Source: Streptacidiphilus anmyonensis
GTDB lineage: Bacteria > Actinomycetota > Actinomycetes > Streptomycetales > Streptomycetaceae
Assembly: GCF_000787855.1 (NCBI RefSeq)
Contig: NZ_BBPQ01000032.1
Location: 1-52,184 of the forward strand
Length of the DNA stretch: 52,184 bases
Direction of reading: 5' to 3'
Positions 14,226-22,425 of this stretch are shown here, piece by piece (positions within the stretch are counted from its first letter, which is position 1; each line of letters begins with the position of its first letter). The translations under genes and the position numbers were made by a program. The notes beneath the pieces were generated by a model. That model was not told the origin of the DNA. It did no database searches and saw nothing but the letters and a program-made list of their open reading frames with translations.

Positions 14226-15656
14226 ATGACACCCAGGCTCAGCCCGTTGGACCACGCCTTCTGGAGCCTGGAGTCACCCGATGCCCCGATGCACATCGGC
14301 GCCCTCGCCGTCTTCGGCAGCGGACCGGCCGGACCGGTCGACGCCTACGCCGTCGCCGCGCTGCTGGCCCAGCGGGCGCAGCGGATCCCGCGGCTGCGCC
14401 GGCGCGTGCGGCCCTCGCGCAACCCGCTCGAAGGCCCGGTCTGGGAGGACCAGCCGGACTTCGACGCCGCCGCGCAGATCGTGCGGCACGAACTGCCCGC
14501 CGAGGTGACCGCGGACCCGTCCGACGCGCGGCTGTGCCGGATCGTGGGCGAGCTGATGGCGCGCCCGGTCCCCCGCGAGGCGCCGCCGTGGGAGATGCAC
14601 CTGCTCGGCCCCACGGCAGGCGGGGCGGACGACGAGCCCGTGCTCTTCCTGCTGCTGAAGGTGCACCACGCCGTCGTCGACGGTCTGCGCGCGCTGGAAC
14701 TCGGCATCCGCCTGCTCGACGGCCACTCCGACGCGGACGCGCAGGCGCCGCGGGCTCCGGAGACCCCGGCCGCGCCGACGCCGCGCGCCACCGCGCAGCG
14801 CAGCGTCGTCGAACTGGCGGCGGCGACGGGACCGGCCTCGCTGCGGCTGCTGCGTTCGCTGCCGGTCGAGGCGCGCCGGACCCTGCGCGCGACCGAGATC
14901 GCGGGCAGCGCGCTGGTGGCCGCCGTCGACGGCGTGGAGCGGGCGCTGCTGCATCCGTCGCCGATGCGGCCCTCCCTGCTCCGTGCCGCGGCGCAGCGCC
15001 CGGCGTCCGCCGCGTCCGGTCTCGGGCTGGCGCTGCCGACGGTCGCGGTGGACGACGTCCGCCTCATCCGCAAGGCCCACGGCGGCACGGCCAACGACGT
15101 GGTGCTGGCCGTCCTCGCGGGCGCGCTGCGGGGCGCGGGTGAGCGCGCGGACGTGCGGGTGATGGTGCCGGTGAGCCAGCGCGGACGCCGCTCGGCGGCG
15201 GGCGTGCCGGCCCCCGGGAACCGGCTCTCGGGCTTCCTGGTGGACCTGCCCGTCTCCGAGCCCGACCCCGTCTCCCGCCTGCACCGCGTTCGCGAGGCGA
15301 TGGACGCGCGCAAGGCCGCGGGCCCGCGCCGGGGCGCGGGCGCGGTCGCCCTGCTTGCCGACCTGGTCCCGGCGGCGGCCCACCCGTTCGCCGCACCGCT
15401 GCTGCGCCCGTCGGCGGGCCTGCTGTTCGACGCCCTGGTCACCAACGTGCCGCTGCCGGACCGTCCCTTCACCCTGGCCGGGATGCCGCTGACGGGTCTC
15501 CACCCGTTGGCCCCGCTCGCCCGCCACCAGGCCCTCTCCGTCGCGGTCAGCTCCTTCCGCGGCCGCCTCCACCTCGGCCTCCGCGGCCGCTTCGCCACCG
15601 CGGACCTCTCCGCCGCGGTCGACGCCTCAGCGGCGGAGCTCCTCGCCACCTGCTGA
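14226..15656 (+). CDS. Wax ester synthase/diacylglycerol acyltransferase (WS/DGAT)
   Basis: A 476-residue acyltransferase of the bifunctional WS/DGAT family. The catalytic HHAVVDG (H-H-x-x-x-D-G) is at 147-153, the N-terminal start LSPLDHAFW and the HIGALAVF segment are standard. The later blocks GGTANDVVLAVLAGALR and PGNRLSGFLVDLPV (usually N-x-x-x-x-x-x-V-D-L-P) and LVTNVPLPDRPFTLAGMPL are conserved in the family. It transfers acyl-CoA to diacylglycerol or fatty alcohol, giving storage triacylglycerol or wax ester at the membrane. ATG 14226 follows GAGGGGA; earlier in-frame starts lack a site. A glycine-poor linker region near 170-190 is low complexity. Single-gene unit, divergent from the GNAT gene. 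Confidence 0.9.
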   Translation: MTPRLSPLDHAFWSLESPDAPMHIGALAVFGSGPAGPVDAYAVAALLAQRAQRIPRLRRRVRPSRNPLEGPVWEDQPDFDAAAQIVRHELPAEVTADPSDARLCRIVGELMARPVPREAPPWEMHLLGPTAGGADDEPVLFLLLKVHHAVVDGLRALELGIRLLDGHSDADAQAPRAPETPAAPTPRATAQRSVVELAAATGPASLRLLRSLPVEARRTLRATEIAGSALVAAVDGVERALLHPSPMRPSLLRAAAQRPASAASGLGLALPTVAVDDVRLIRKAHGGTANDVVLAVLAGALRGAGERADVRVMVPVSQRGRRSAAGVPAPGNRLSGFLVDLPVSEPDPVSRLHRVREAMDARKAAGPRRGAGAVALLADLVPAAAHPFAAPLLRPSAGLLFDALVTNVPLPDRPFTLAGMPLTGLHPLAPLARHQALSVAVSSFRGRLHLGLRGRFATADLSAAVDASAAELLATC

Positions 15657-15972
15657 GCCCCACCGGACCCCGCGCCGCAGCCCGGCCTCCTCACCCCCGA
15701 CCCCGAGCCGTGCCCTCGCCTCGGACCAGTCGACCCTCCGCCAGCCCGCCACCCCCAGGGCGGTCCCCTGCCGAAGACCCCGGCCTCGACCCACGCCCCC
15801 GGGCACTGCCCCACACCGCCCGGCCTCAGACACGCCCGCCACGCCCCCCCGGGGCCAGGCGCGGGTCGGGAAGTGCCGTGCGCGACCGCGTCCGCGAAGC
15901 GCTCCGGCCCGTGGCGTCCGCAGGATCCGGTCCCGGTGTGCGCGGCCGCGTACCGGTGGCGGCTTGTGGGAG
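15657..15972. other. 316-bp intergenic stretch, nothing recognised
   Basis: C-rich on the plus strand, with no credible coding frame on either strand, no repeat block and no terminator that I can support. It separates the WS/DGAT gene from the TetR promoter. Confidence 0.5.
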
Positions 15973-16004
15973 CCCGGGTCGGGGGACCCGGGAAGCACTA
16001 GGCT
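15973..16004 (+). promoter_or_regulatory. Palindrome over -35 region plus leaderless -10 of the TetR gene
   Basis: CCCGGGTC (15973-15980) and GACCCGGG (15985-15992) form a perfect 8-bp inverted repeat with a GGGG spacer. It covers the -35 position of a promoter whose -10 TAGGCT is at 15999-16004. The ATG follows 7 nt later. Autorepression by the encoded TetR protein is a reasonable inference. Confidence 0.5.
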
Positions 16005-16011
16005 GCCGTGC

Positions 16012-16797
16012 ATGACCGCTGTCACGGGGACCAACGGGGCCGCCGCGGCGCGGCCGCGGCGTCGGCTGAGCGTCGAACAGCGGCGGGAGCAGCTGATCGC
16101 CGTCGCGCTGGACATGTTCGCGCGGCACCCGCCTGAGGAGGTGTCGATCGACGACATCGCCGCGGCGGCCGGCGCCTCACGGCCGCTGGTGTACCACTAC
16201 TTCCCCGGCAAGCAGGCCCTGTACGAGGAGGCGATCCGGCGGGCCGGCGAGCAGTTGGCCGCGTTGTTCGAGGAGCCGCAGGAGGGGCCGCTCTCCGATC
16301 GCCTGTACCGGGTGATGGGCCGCTACCTGGACTTCGTCCAGCACCACGGCCCCGGCTTCGCCGCCCTGCTGCGCAACGCGTCCCCGGCCGCGAGCCCGGG
16401 GACGGGCGCGGTCGTGGACCAGGTCCGACACACCGCCGAGCGGTGCGTGCTGGACCATCTGGAGCTGGCCGAGCCGAGCCCGCGGATGCGGCTCGCCGTG
16501 CGCACCTGGATCGGCAACGCCGAGATCACCGCGCTGGCCTGGCTCGCCGACCAGGAGCGCGAGCGACGTCTGCACCGCGACGAGCTGCAGCTGAAGCTGG
16601 TGCAGGAGTTCGTGGTGCAGTTGCTGGTGGCGCAGATCCACGAGCCGGGGCTGCGGCCGCGGCTGCGCGGCTATCTGGCGCAGGAGCGTCCGGACGGTCC
16701 CGCGGGGCAGCTGTTGCAGCAGCTGACGGCGCTGCTGTCGGACGGGGAGCTGGCCGACGAGGTGCTGCGACTGGCCTCGGGCGGTCATGAGATATGA
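16012..16797 (+). CDS. TetR-family transcriptional regulator
   Basis: A 261-residue repressor-type protein. The DNA-binding domain is at about 20-75: RREQLIAVALDMFARHPPEE followed by the helix-turn-helix IDDIAAAAGASRPLVYHYF with the classical YHYFPGKQALY end. The C-terminal 180 residues are helical and would form the ligand pocket and dimer interface; the ligand is unknown. ATG 16012 is preferred to an earlier in-frame start because TAGGCT lies 7 nt before it. A perfect palindrome over the -35 suggests self-repression. Its stop codon lies inside the operator of the downstream CDF gene. Confidence 0.9.
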   Translation: MTAVTGTNGAAAARPRRRLSVEQRREQLIAVALDMFARHPPEEVSIDDIAAAAGASRPLVYHYFPGKQALYEEAIRRAGEQLAALFEEPQEGPLSDRLYRVMGRYLDFVQHHGPGFAALLRNASPAASPGTGAVVDQVRHTAERCVLDHLELAEPSPRMRLAVRTWIGNAEITALAWLADQERERRLHRDELQLKLVQEFVVQLLVAQIHEPGLRPRLRGYLAQERPDGPAGQLLQQLTALLSDGELADEVLRLASGGHEI

Positions 16798-16824
16798 ATG
16801 ATTGTTCATTCGTTCCGGTATAGT
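16795..16824 (+). promoter_or_regulatory. ArsR/SmtB-type metal-responsive operator and -10 before the CDF gene
   Basis: TGAATGATTGTTCATTC at 16795-16811 contains the perfect repeat GAATGA-4-TCATTC and the TGAA-N6-TTCA core of ArsR/SmtB operators. TATAGT at 16819-16824 is a good -10 for the CDF gene, and the operator would overlap its -35. Base composition is much lower in GC than the surroundings. Confidence 0.65.
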
Positions 16825-16880
16825 TCCCTCTGGGAGCGCCGTTCGGCGCGCCCACGACCACCGAGCGCGAGGAGCGAACC

Positions 16881-17993
16881 GTGAGCCACGACCACGAGCA
16901 CGGCCACGCTCACGACGACCACAGCAGCGAGCACGCCCACGACCACGGTCACGACGGCGCGCACGGCCCGCACGGCGGGCACGCGGGCCACAGCCACGGC
17001 GTCTCCGCCGACGCCGACCGCCGGTACCTCATCGGGGCGCTCTCGCTGATCGCCGCCTTCATGGTCGGCGAGGTCGCGGTCGGCCTGCTGGCCCACTCCC
17101 TCGCACTGATCTCCGACGCCGGCCACATGCTGACCGACGCGGCCTCGATCGTGCTGGCGCTGATCGCCATGCGCCTGGCCGCCCGCCCGGCCAAGGGCTC
17201 GCTGACCTACGGCCTCAAACGCGCCGAGATCCTCTCCGCCCAGGCGAACGGGATCACCCTGCTCGCGCTGGCCGCGCTCTTCTTCTACGAGGCGATCCGC
17301 CGCCTGATCTCGCCGCCGGACGTCGAGGGCGGCGTGGTCCTGGTGACCGCCCTGGTCGGCATCGTCGTCAACGTGGTGGCGGCGTGGCTGATCTCCCGGG
17401 CCAACCGGACCAGTCTCAATGTCGAGGGCGCCTACCAGCACATCCTCAACGACGCCTGGGCCTTCATCGCCACGGCCATCTCCGGCCTGGTCGTGCTGCT
17501 GACCGGCTTCAACCGGGCGGACGCCCTCGCGACGCTGGTCGTCGCGGGGCTGATGCTGAAGGCCGGCTACGGCCTGGTCCGCGAGTCCGGCCGGATCTTC
17601 CTGGAGGCGGCGCCCACGGGCCTCGACCCGGACACCGTCGGCGCCCGCCTCGCCGCCGTGACGGGCGTGGTGGAGATCCACGACCTGCACATCTGGACCA
17701 TCACCTCCGGCTATCCGGCGCTCTCCGCCCACGTCCTGGTCCGCGACGACCTCGACTGCCACGCCGTCCGGCTCAACCTGGAGCACGAGCTGCGCGAGCG
17801 CTACGGGATCGACCACACCACGCTCCAGGTCGACCACGCCTCCCCTGAGACGCTCCAGCTCGGCAGCGCCCCGGCGCGGGCGGAGGACGCGGCCCACTGC
17901 CGCGACCCGCACGGCAGCCCGCACCGCGCCGCACACGGAGCAGGCGCCCCGTCCGGGGAGTCCCGAACTGAGCGGTCACTGGGGACCCACTGA
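16881..17993 (+). CDS. CDF-family divalent metal exporter (CzcD/ZitB-like)
   Basis: A 370-residue cation diffusion facilitator exporting Zn2+, Co2+ or similar in exchange for protons. Residues 1-40 hold about 16 histidines, a cytosolic metal-buffering tail. Six membrane helices follow between about 48 and 250. The metal-site motifs are SDAGHMLTDA (helix II) and HILNDAW (helix V), both H-x3-D, the Zn-type pattern. The C-terminal cytoplasmic domain contains VVEIHDLHIWTITSGYPALS, then a His-rich tail. GTG start with GAGCGAGGAGCG upstream. An ArsR/SmtB-type operator precedes it although no ArsR gene is in the window. A hairpin follows the stop. Confidence 0.93.
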   Translation: MSHDHEHGHAHDDHSSEHAHDHGHDGAHGPHGGHAGHSHGVSADADRRYLIGALSLIAAFMVGEVAVGLLAHSLALISDAGHMLTDAASIVLALIAMRLAARPAKGSLTYGLKRAEILSAQANGITLLALAALFFYEAIRRLISPPDVEGGVVLVTALVGIVVNVVAAWLISRANRTSLNVEGAYQHILNDAWAFIATAISGLVVLLTGFNRADALATLVVAGLMLKAGYGLVRESGRIFLEAAPTGLDPDTVGARLAAVTGVVEIHDLHIWTITSGYPALSAHVLVRDDLDCHAVRLNLEHELRERYGIDHTTLQVDHASPETLQLGSAPARAEDAAHCRDPHGSPHRAAHGAGAPSGESRTERSLGTH

Positions 17994-18011
17994 GCGGTCA
18001 CTGAGCGATCA

Positions 18012-18029
18012 GCCACCCCTCCGGGTGGC
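18012..18029 (+). terminator. Hairpin after the CDF gene
   Basis: GCCACCC (18012-18018) and GGGTGGC (18023-18029) form a perfect 7-bp stem with a 4-nt loop, 19 bp after the stop. There is no T-run, as is common in this group. Confidence 0.5.
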
Positions 18030-18192
18030 CGTTATCAAGCTGTGACGCTCTGATTTGCCTCAAACCGGACAAACCCTGATCGCTGCTCTCCCCAGCCAGC
18101 CCGATCTTACGAAACGCTTAGCCGACCGCGCACTAACGTGACGCACGCGGAGGCGCGACGCGCCCTCGCCACCGAGCAGCAACCGAGGACCG

Positions 18193-18942
18193 ATGACCCA
18201 GAACAAGCCGTCGCAGGCCGAGCGCCGCCGCATAGCCCAGGAGAAGATCGCCGCCCAGCGCGCCGCCGAGGCCCGGCGCCAGCGGACGATCAACATCTCC
18301 ATGATCGTCGGCGGTGCCGTCCTGCTCGCCGGTGTCGGCGTCCTGGCCACCTGGGCCATCAACAGCACGAACAAGTCCAATGCGAAGGCCGCGGCCAACG
18401 CGGCCGCGAGCGCCGCCGCCAACGACCCGGCCCTCGACAAGAGCGCCAACCTGCTCGCGTCCACCGTCCACCAGGCCGACGGCCAGGACATCGACGGCAT
18501 CGTCAAGAGCAACGAGATGGAGCAGACGGTCTACCACATCCACACGCACCTCCAGGTGTTCGTGGACGGCAAGCAGATGACCATCCCCTACGGCATCGGC
18601 ATCGTCTCGCCCCTCCAGCTCCAGCAGGCCCAGGACGGCACCGCGTTCGTCGCCGGCGGCAGCAAGTTCTACTTCCTGCACACGCACGACGAGACCGGCA
18701 TCATCCACGTCGAGTCGCCGAGCCAGCAGCAGTACAACCTGGGCAACCTCTTCGACCTGTGGAAGCAGCCGCTGACCAGCGGCAACGTCGCCGGCCACCA
18801 GGGCAAGCTCACCATCTTCGTCGACGGCAAGCCGTACACCGGCGACCCGCGCGCCATCATGTTCAAGAACCTGGAGAAGGTCCAGATCGACGTGGGCACG
18901 GTCGTCCCTTACAAGGACTGGACCTGGCCCTCGGGCTACTAG
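18193..18942 (+). CDS. Membrane-anchored extracytoplasmic protein with two histidine clusters
   Basis: A 249-residue single-pass protein of unnamed family. Residues 1-32 are a basic cytosolic helix (AERRRIAQEKIAAQRAAEAR), a membrane helix spans about 34-56, then an Ala/Asn linker and an outer domain. That domain has YHIHTHLQVFVDG (His115, 117, 119) and FLHTHDETGIIHVESP (His163, 165, 172), followed by LGNLFDLWKQPL. The H-x-H-x-H and H-x-H-D arrangement suggests metal binding, an inference only. I recall similar domains as hypothetical proteins in soil bacteria. GAGG lies before the ATG. The PCuAC-like gene starts 9 bp after its stop, so both are one operon, next to a CDF exporter. Confidence 0.8.
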   Translation: MTQNKPSQAERRRIAQEKIAAQRAAEARRQRTINISMIVGGAVLLAGVGVLATWAINSTNKSNAKAAANAAASAAANDPALDKSANLLASTVHQADGQDIDGIVKSNEMEQTVYHIHTHLQVFVDGKQMTIPYGIGIVSPLQLQQAQDGTAFVAGGSKFYFLHTHDETGIIHVESPSQQQYNLGNLFDLWKQPLTSGNVAGHQGKLTIFVDGKPYTGDPRAIMFKNLEKVQIDVGTVVPYKDWTWPSGY

Positions 18943-18951
18943 GCCGACACC

Positions 18952-19623
18952 GTGGAGCGGACCGACGACTCGCTGGAGTCCCTTGAGGCGCTCGAGGCCG
19001 AGGCCGCCGCGCTGGAGGCTGCCGCCGCCGGTCGCGGCGGCCTCCCCGGGGCGCGGCGCGCCCTGCTGATCCAGGGCCCGCTCGTGGCCCTGCTCGCGGT
19101 GGTCCTGATGCTCGCCGGGCACGGCGGGTCCGGGGCCGCCGCTTCCGCGGCGACCCCGTCCGCGCCCCCGGCGAAGCTGGCGCTGCTCTCCGCGCACCTG
19201 GACCCGCCCGCGCAGCCGTCGGGCCCGGTCGAGGCGTACGTGACCATCCGCAACGGCGGCGGCTCGGCGGACCGCCTGCTGGACGTGACGACGCCCTGGG
19301 CGACGACGGTCCGGCTGGTCGACGCGGCGGGCCGTACCCAGCCCTGGATCAGCGTCCCGGCCGGATCCTCGGTCACGCTCCGCCCCGGCGGACTCCACCT
19401 GGAGCTCACGGGCCTGCGGCGCACCCCGAAGCTGCACGACGTGATCCAGCTCGACCTGACCTTCGCGCAGTCCGGCACGGTCCACTCGTGGGCCCCGGTC
19501 GGCCCGGCGAACACCCTCACGGTCGAGGACGTCATGCACGCCATGGACTCCATGGACCGCCTGCCGCCCGAGACACCCGCGGCACCCGAAACACCCACGA
19601 CGCCCGCGGCGCCTGCCAAGTAG
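18952..19623 (+). CDS. PCuAC-like periplasmic-type copper chaperone domain, ligands largely lost
   Basis: A 223-residue protein: a coiled, Glu/Ala-rich N-terminus (1-30), one membrane helix near 37-56, then an outer beta-rich domain. AYVTIRNGGGSADRLLDVTT, VPAGSSVTLRPGGLHLELTG and DVIQLDLTFAQSG match the PCuAC (DUF461) fold, which carries Cu(I) to cytochrome oxidase. The canonical ligand set H/M-x10-M-x21-H-x-M is mostly missing: only His149 (in GGLHLEL) remains, with Glu in place of the final Met. Copper delivery on its own is therefore doubtful; it may work with the His-rich protein encoded just upstream. The C-terminus is a Pro/Thr/Ala tail. GTG start, 9 bp after the previous stop. Confidence 0.8.
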   Translation: MERTDDSLESLEALEAEAAALEAAAAGRGGLPGARRALLIQGPLVALLAVVLMLAGHGGSGAAASAATPSAPPAKLALLSAHLDPPAQPSGPVEAYVTIRNGGGSADRLLDVTTPWATTVRLVDAAGRTQPWISVPAGSSVTLRPGGLHLELTGLRRTPKLHDVIQLDLTFAQSGTVHSWAPVGPANTLTVEDVMHAMDSMDRLPPETPAAPETPTTPAAPAK

Positions 19624-19778
19624 ACCCGGTCACACGCGGCGTCGCGGTCCCGCGAGGCCCAGGGCCTGTCTTCAGACCCCCGCCGGGCCCGGTCCGCCTC
19701 CAGTGCCCCCGCTGCGTTGTCGGCACGCCCGAGTACATCCAGGGCTGATCCCGCGCGAGTTCGACGGCAGGCGAGCGC

Positions 19779-22040
19779 TCACCGCGTCGGCAGGGCCTGC
19801 TCAGCCCAGATGGTCTTGCCGTCCGCGCTGTGGCGGGTGCCCCAGCGGGTCGCGCACTGGGCGACGAGCATGAGGCCGCGGCCGCCCTCCTCCATCGTGC
19901 GGGCCCGCCGCAGGTGCGGCGCGGTGCTGCTGGAGTCCGAGACCTCGCAGGTCAGCGCCGAGTCGCGGATCAGGCGCAGCCGGATCGGCGGGCGACCGTG
20001 CCGGATCGCGTTGGTGACCAGCTCGCTGACCACGAGTTCCGTCACGAACACCAGCTCGTCCAGGCCCCACCGGGCCAGCTGCCGCGCCGCGAGGCGACGC
20101 GCGTCGGCGACGTACGCGGGATCGGGGCTGATCTCCCAGTCGGCGACCTGGTCGCCGCCCAGGGCGCGGGTGCGGGCCAGCAGGAGGGCGACGTCGTCCT
20201 CGGGGCGGTGCCGGGTGAGCGCGCCGAGGACGCGCTCGCTCACGGCGAGCAGGTCGGGGCCCGCCTCGGCCAGCGCGGCGGCCAGCAGGCGCAGGCTCTC
20301 GTCCAGGTCGCGGTGGCGCGACTCGATCAGTCCGTCCGTGAAGAGAGCCAGCAGGCTGTCCGCGGGCAGTTCCACCTCCACGGTCTCGAAGGCCAGGCCG
20401 CCGAGGCCCAGCGGCGGTCCGGCCGGGACCTCGAGGAACTCCACGGTGCCGTCCGGCAGCCGCACGGCCGGGACGGGGTGACCGGCGCGGGCGAGCGCGG
20501 CACGGCAGGCGATCGGGTCGTAGACGACGTACAGGCAGGTGGCGCCGATGTCGCCGAAGACCTGTCCGTCGAAGAAGGCGGAGGGGCCGAGCACGGAGGC
20601 GCCGGGCGGCGGGTCCGTTCCGGGGCCCGCGCCGCCGAAGCCGCTGTCCTCCGGACCGTACGCGCCGGCCTCCGCGTTAAGGCTGATGACCAGGTCGTCG
20701 AGGTGGGAGAGGAGCTCGTCGGGGGGCAGGTCGACGTCGGCCAGGGTGCGCACGGCGGTGCGCAGGCGAGCCATCGTGACGGAGGCCTGCAGCCCGTGGC
20801 CGGTGACGTCGCCGACGACGAGGGCGACCCGGGTACCGGAGAGCGGGATCACGTCGTACCAGTCGCCGCCGACGCCCGCCTGGCCGCTGGCCGGGACGTA
20901 GCGGGTGGCGACGTCGACGGCGGCCTGCCGCGGGGGCCGCTGCTGGAGCAGGCTGTGCTGGAGGGTGAGGGCGGTGGTGCGCTCGCGGGTGTAGCGGCGG
21001 GCGTTGTCGAGGCAGATCGCGGCGTGCGCGACGAGCTCCTCGGCGATGGACTGCTCGTCGGCGGTGAAGGGCGCGGCGGCGGCTCCCAGGCGGCACAGGA
21101 TGACCACCCCGAGCGTCGTCTCCCGTGCGGTGACGGGCACCGTCAGCAACGAGACCAGCCCGTGGCGGCGCGCCCAGGCCCCGCGCGCGGGGTCGGCGGC
21201 GAACCAGGAGTCCAGCTCGGGATCGCCGGCGACGTAGCGGCCGGAGTGGCCGGTGGCCAGGGAGCGCGCGGGCGGGGAGTCCAGCGGGTAGCTGCCGCGT
21301 TCGCCCTCCTCCACGACGCCGGGCGTGTAGCGCTCCCGCGTCGCGACCGTGTCGCCCGCCTGCGACGCCCGTGGATCGGCGCCGCTGCGCGCCTGGGCGG
21401 CGCGGCGCAGCAGGACCGGTCCCGGCAGCGGGCCCGCGGCCGGCTCCTCGCCGTGGAAGACGCCGTCGAGCAGGTCGACGCTGACGAAGTCCGCGAAGAC
21501 CGGGACGGTGACGTCGACCAGGTCGCGCGCGGTTCGGGTGACGTCCAGGGAGGCGCCGATGCCGGTGGTGGCCGCGTTGAGCAGGCCGAGCCGCTGACGG
21601 GCGGCGAACTGCTCGGTGAAGTTGACGGCGGTGATGGCGACCGCCTCCAGCCCGCCGTCCGCGCCCCGCACGGGCGTGTAGCGGACCTCCCAGGCCCGGG
21701 TCTCCACCTCGCCGGGGGCCCGTACGTACGTCTCCAGGGTCTGCGGGACGCCGGTGGAGGCGACCTCCCGGATCAGGCGGGTGGACTCCTCGAAGACAGA
21801 GGAGTCCACGCGGTCGATCGGCGCGTCGTCCCCCTGCGCGAGTTCGGTCGGGAAGCGCCCGCTCAGTTCCCGGTCCCAGAGGCCCGCGAGCTCCTTCATC
21901 GCCTCGTTGATCCGCAGCAGCCGTCCGTCGGGCGCGCAGAGCATCCACGGCACCGGTGACTGCTCGAAGGCTCGCTCGCTCAGCGAGCCCGGCCAGGACG
22001 GACCGTCGCCGGGGGGCTCCTCGGAGCGCGCTGCGGACAT
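19779..22040 (-). CDS. PAS-GAF-SpoIIE (PP2C) phosphatase with C-terminal HATPase domain
   Basis: A 753-residue signalling protein. A PAS domain is at about 20-140 (FEQSPVPWMLCAPDGRLLRI near its start), a GAF domain at about 160-335, a SpoIIE-type PP2C phosphatase at about 355-600 with GGDWYDV (Asp393) and VVGDVTGHG, and an anti-sigma-like ATPase at about 625-750 with Asn677 in VTNAIRHG and GGRGLMLV. Such proteins both dephosphorylate anti-sigma-factor antagonists and act as the kinase, controlling alternative sigma factors in response to a signal sensed by PAS/GAF. No sigma factor or antagonist gene is nearby. ATG 22040 is chosen by fit to the domain start; an upstream GTG is possible. Confidence 0.92.
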   Translation of the reverse strand: MSAARSEEPPGDGPSWPGSLSERAFEQSPVPWMLCAPDGRLLRINEAMKELAGLWDRELSGRFPTELAQGDDAPIDRVDSSVFEESTRLIREVASTGVPQTLETYVRAPGEVETRAWEVRYTPVRGADGGLEAVAITAVNFTEQFAARQRLGLLNAATTGIGASLDVTRTARDLVDVTVPVFADFVSVDLLDGVFHGEEPAAGPLPGPVLLRRAAQARSGADPRASQAGDTVATRERYTPGVVEEGERGSYPLDSPPARSLATGHSGRYVAGDPELDSWFAADPARGAWARRHGLVSLLTVPVTARETTLGVVILCRLGAAAAPFTADEQSIAEELVAHAAICLDNARRYTRERTTALTLQHSLLQQRPPRQAAVDVATRYVPASGQAGVGGDWYDVIPLSGTRVALVVGDVTGHGLQASVTMARLRTAVRTLADVDLPPDELLSHLDDLVISLNAEAGAYGPEDSGFGGAGPGTDPPPGASVLGPSAFFDGQVFGDIGATCLYVVYDPIACRAALARAGHPVPAVRLPDGTVEFLEVPAGPPLGLGGLAFETVEVELPADSLLALFTDGLIESRHRDLDESLRLLAAALAEAGPDLLAVSERVLGALTRHRPEDDVALLLARTRALGGDQVADWEISPDPAYVADARRLAARQLARWGLDELVFVTELVVSELVTNAIRHGRPPIRLRLIRDSALTCEVSDSSSTAPHLRRARTMEEGGRGLMLVAQCATRWGTRHSADGKTIWAEQALPTR

Positions 22041-22425
22041 GATCCGATCATCACGCGGGCGGACGCCGGACGCCACTGTTCGGCGGCCCCGTCACTCCAG
22101 GGCCGAAACCGTCCACCGCAGCCGCACCGATCACCCGCCGCGACACCGCCCGATTCGTACGCCGGTTCCCGCACCGATCACCCGACCGGGGACTTGCGCT
22201 CCCGCTTCGTGACGCCCCTGGCAGGCACGGGCTCCCTCGTTCAGCGGCCCCGGGATGCAGCGGCGGCGCGCGGGCCGCTGGATGGAGGAGGGACGCCGAT
22301 CTGACGGTTGCTCAGCTGGCCCGCCGACGGCCGTCCCCGTGGGCCGTTCCGATGGCGGCCGACGTCCCGTCCCACGCCGTAGCAGCCGTAGAGGCACGAA
22401 CGCAGATGCAAGAAGAGGGGTCGTT
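22041..22425. other. Divergent intergenic region, no gene seen
   Basis: About 385 bp between the minus-strand SpoIIE gene and the plus-strand MreB-like gene. It must hold both promoters, but no convincing -10/-35 pair, operator or RNA gene was identified apart from the AGAGGGGT ribosome-binding site just before 22426. Confidence 0.5.

Noticed and set aside
15657-15972. Small plus-strand frame between WS/DGAT and TetR genes
   Set aside because: Pro/Arg-rich translation with no ribosome-binding site; no similarity to any family I know.
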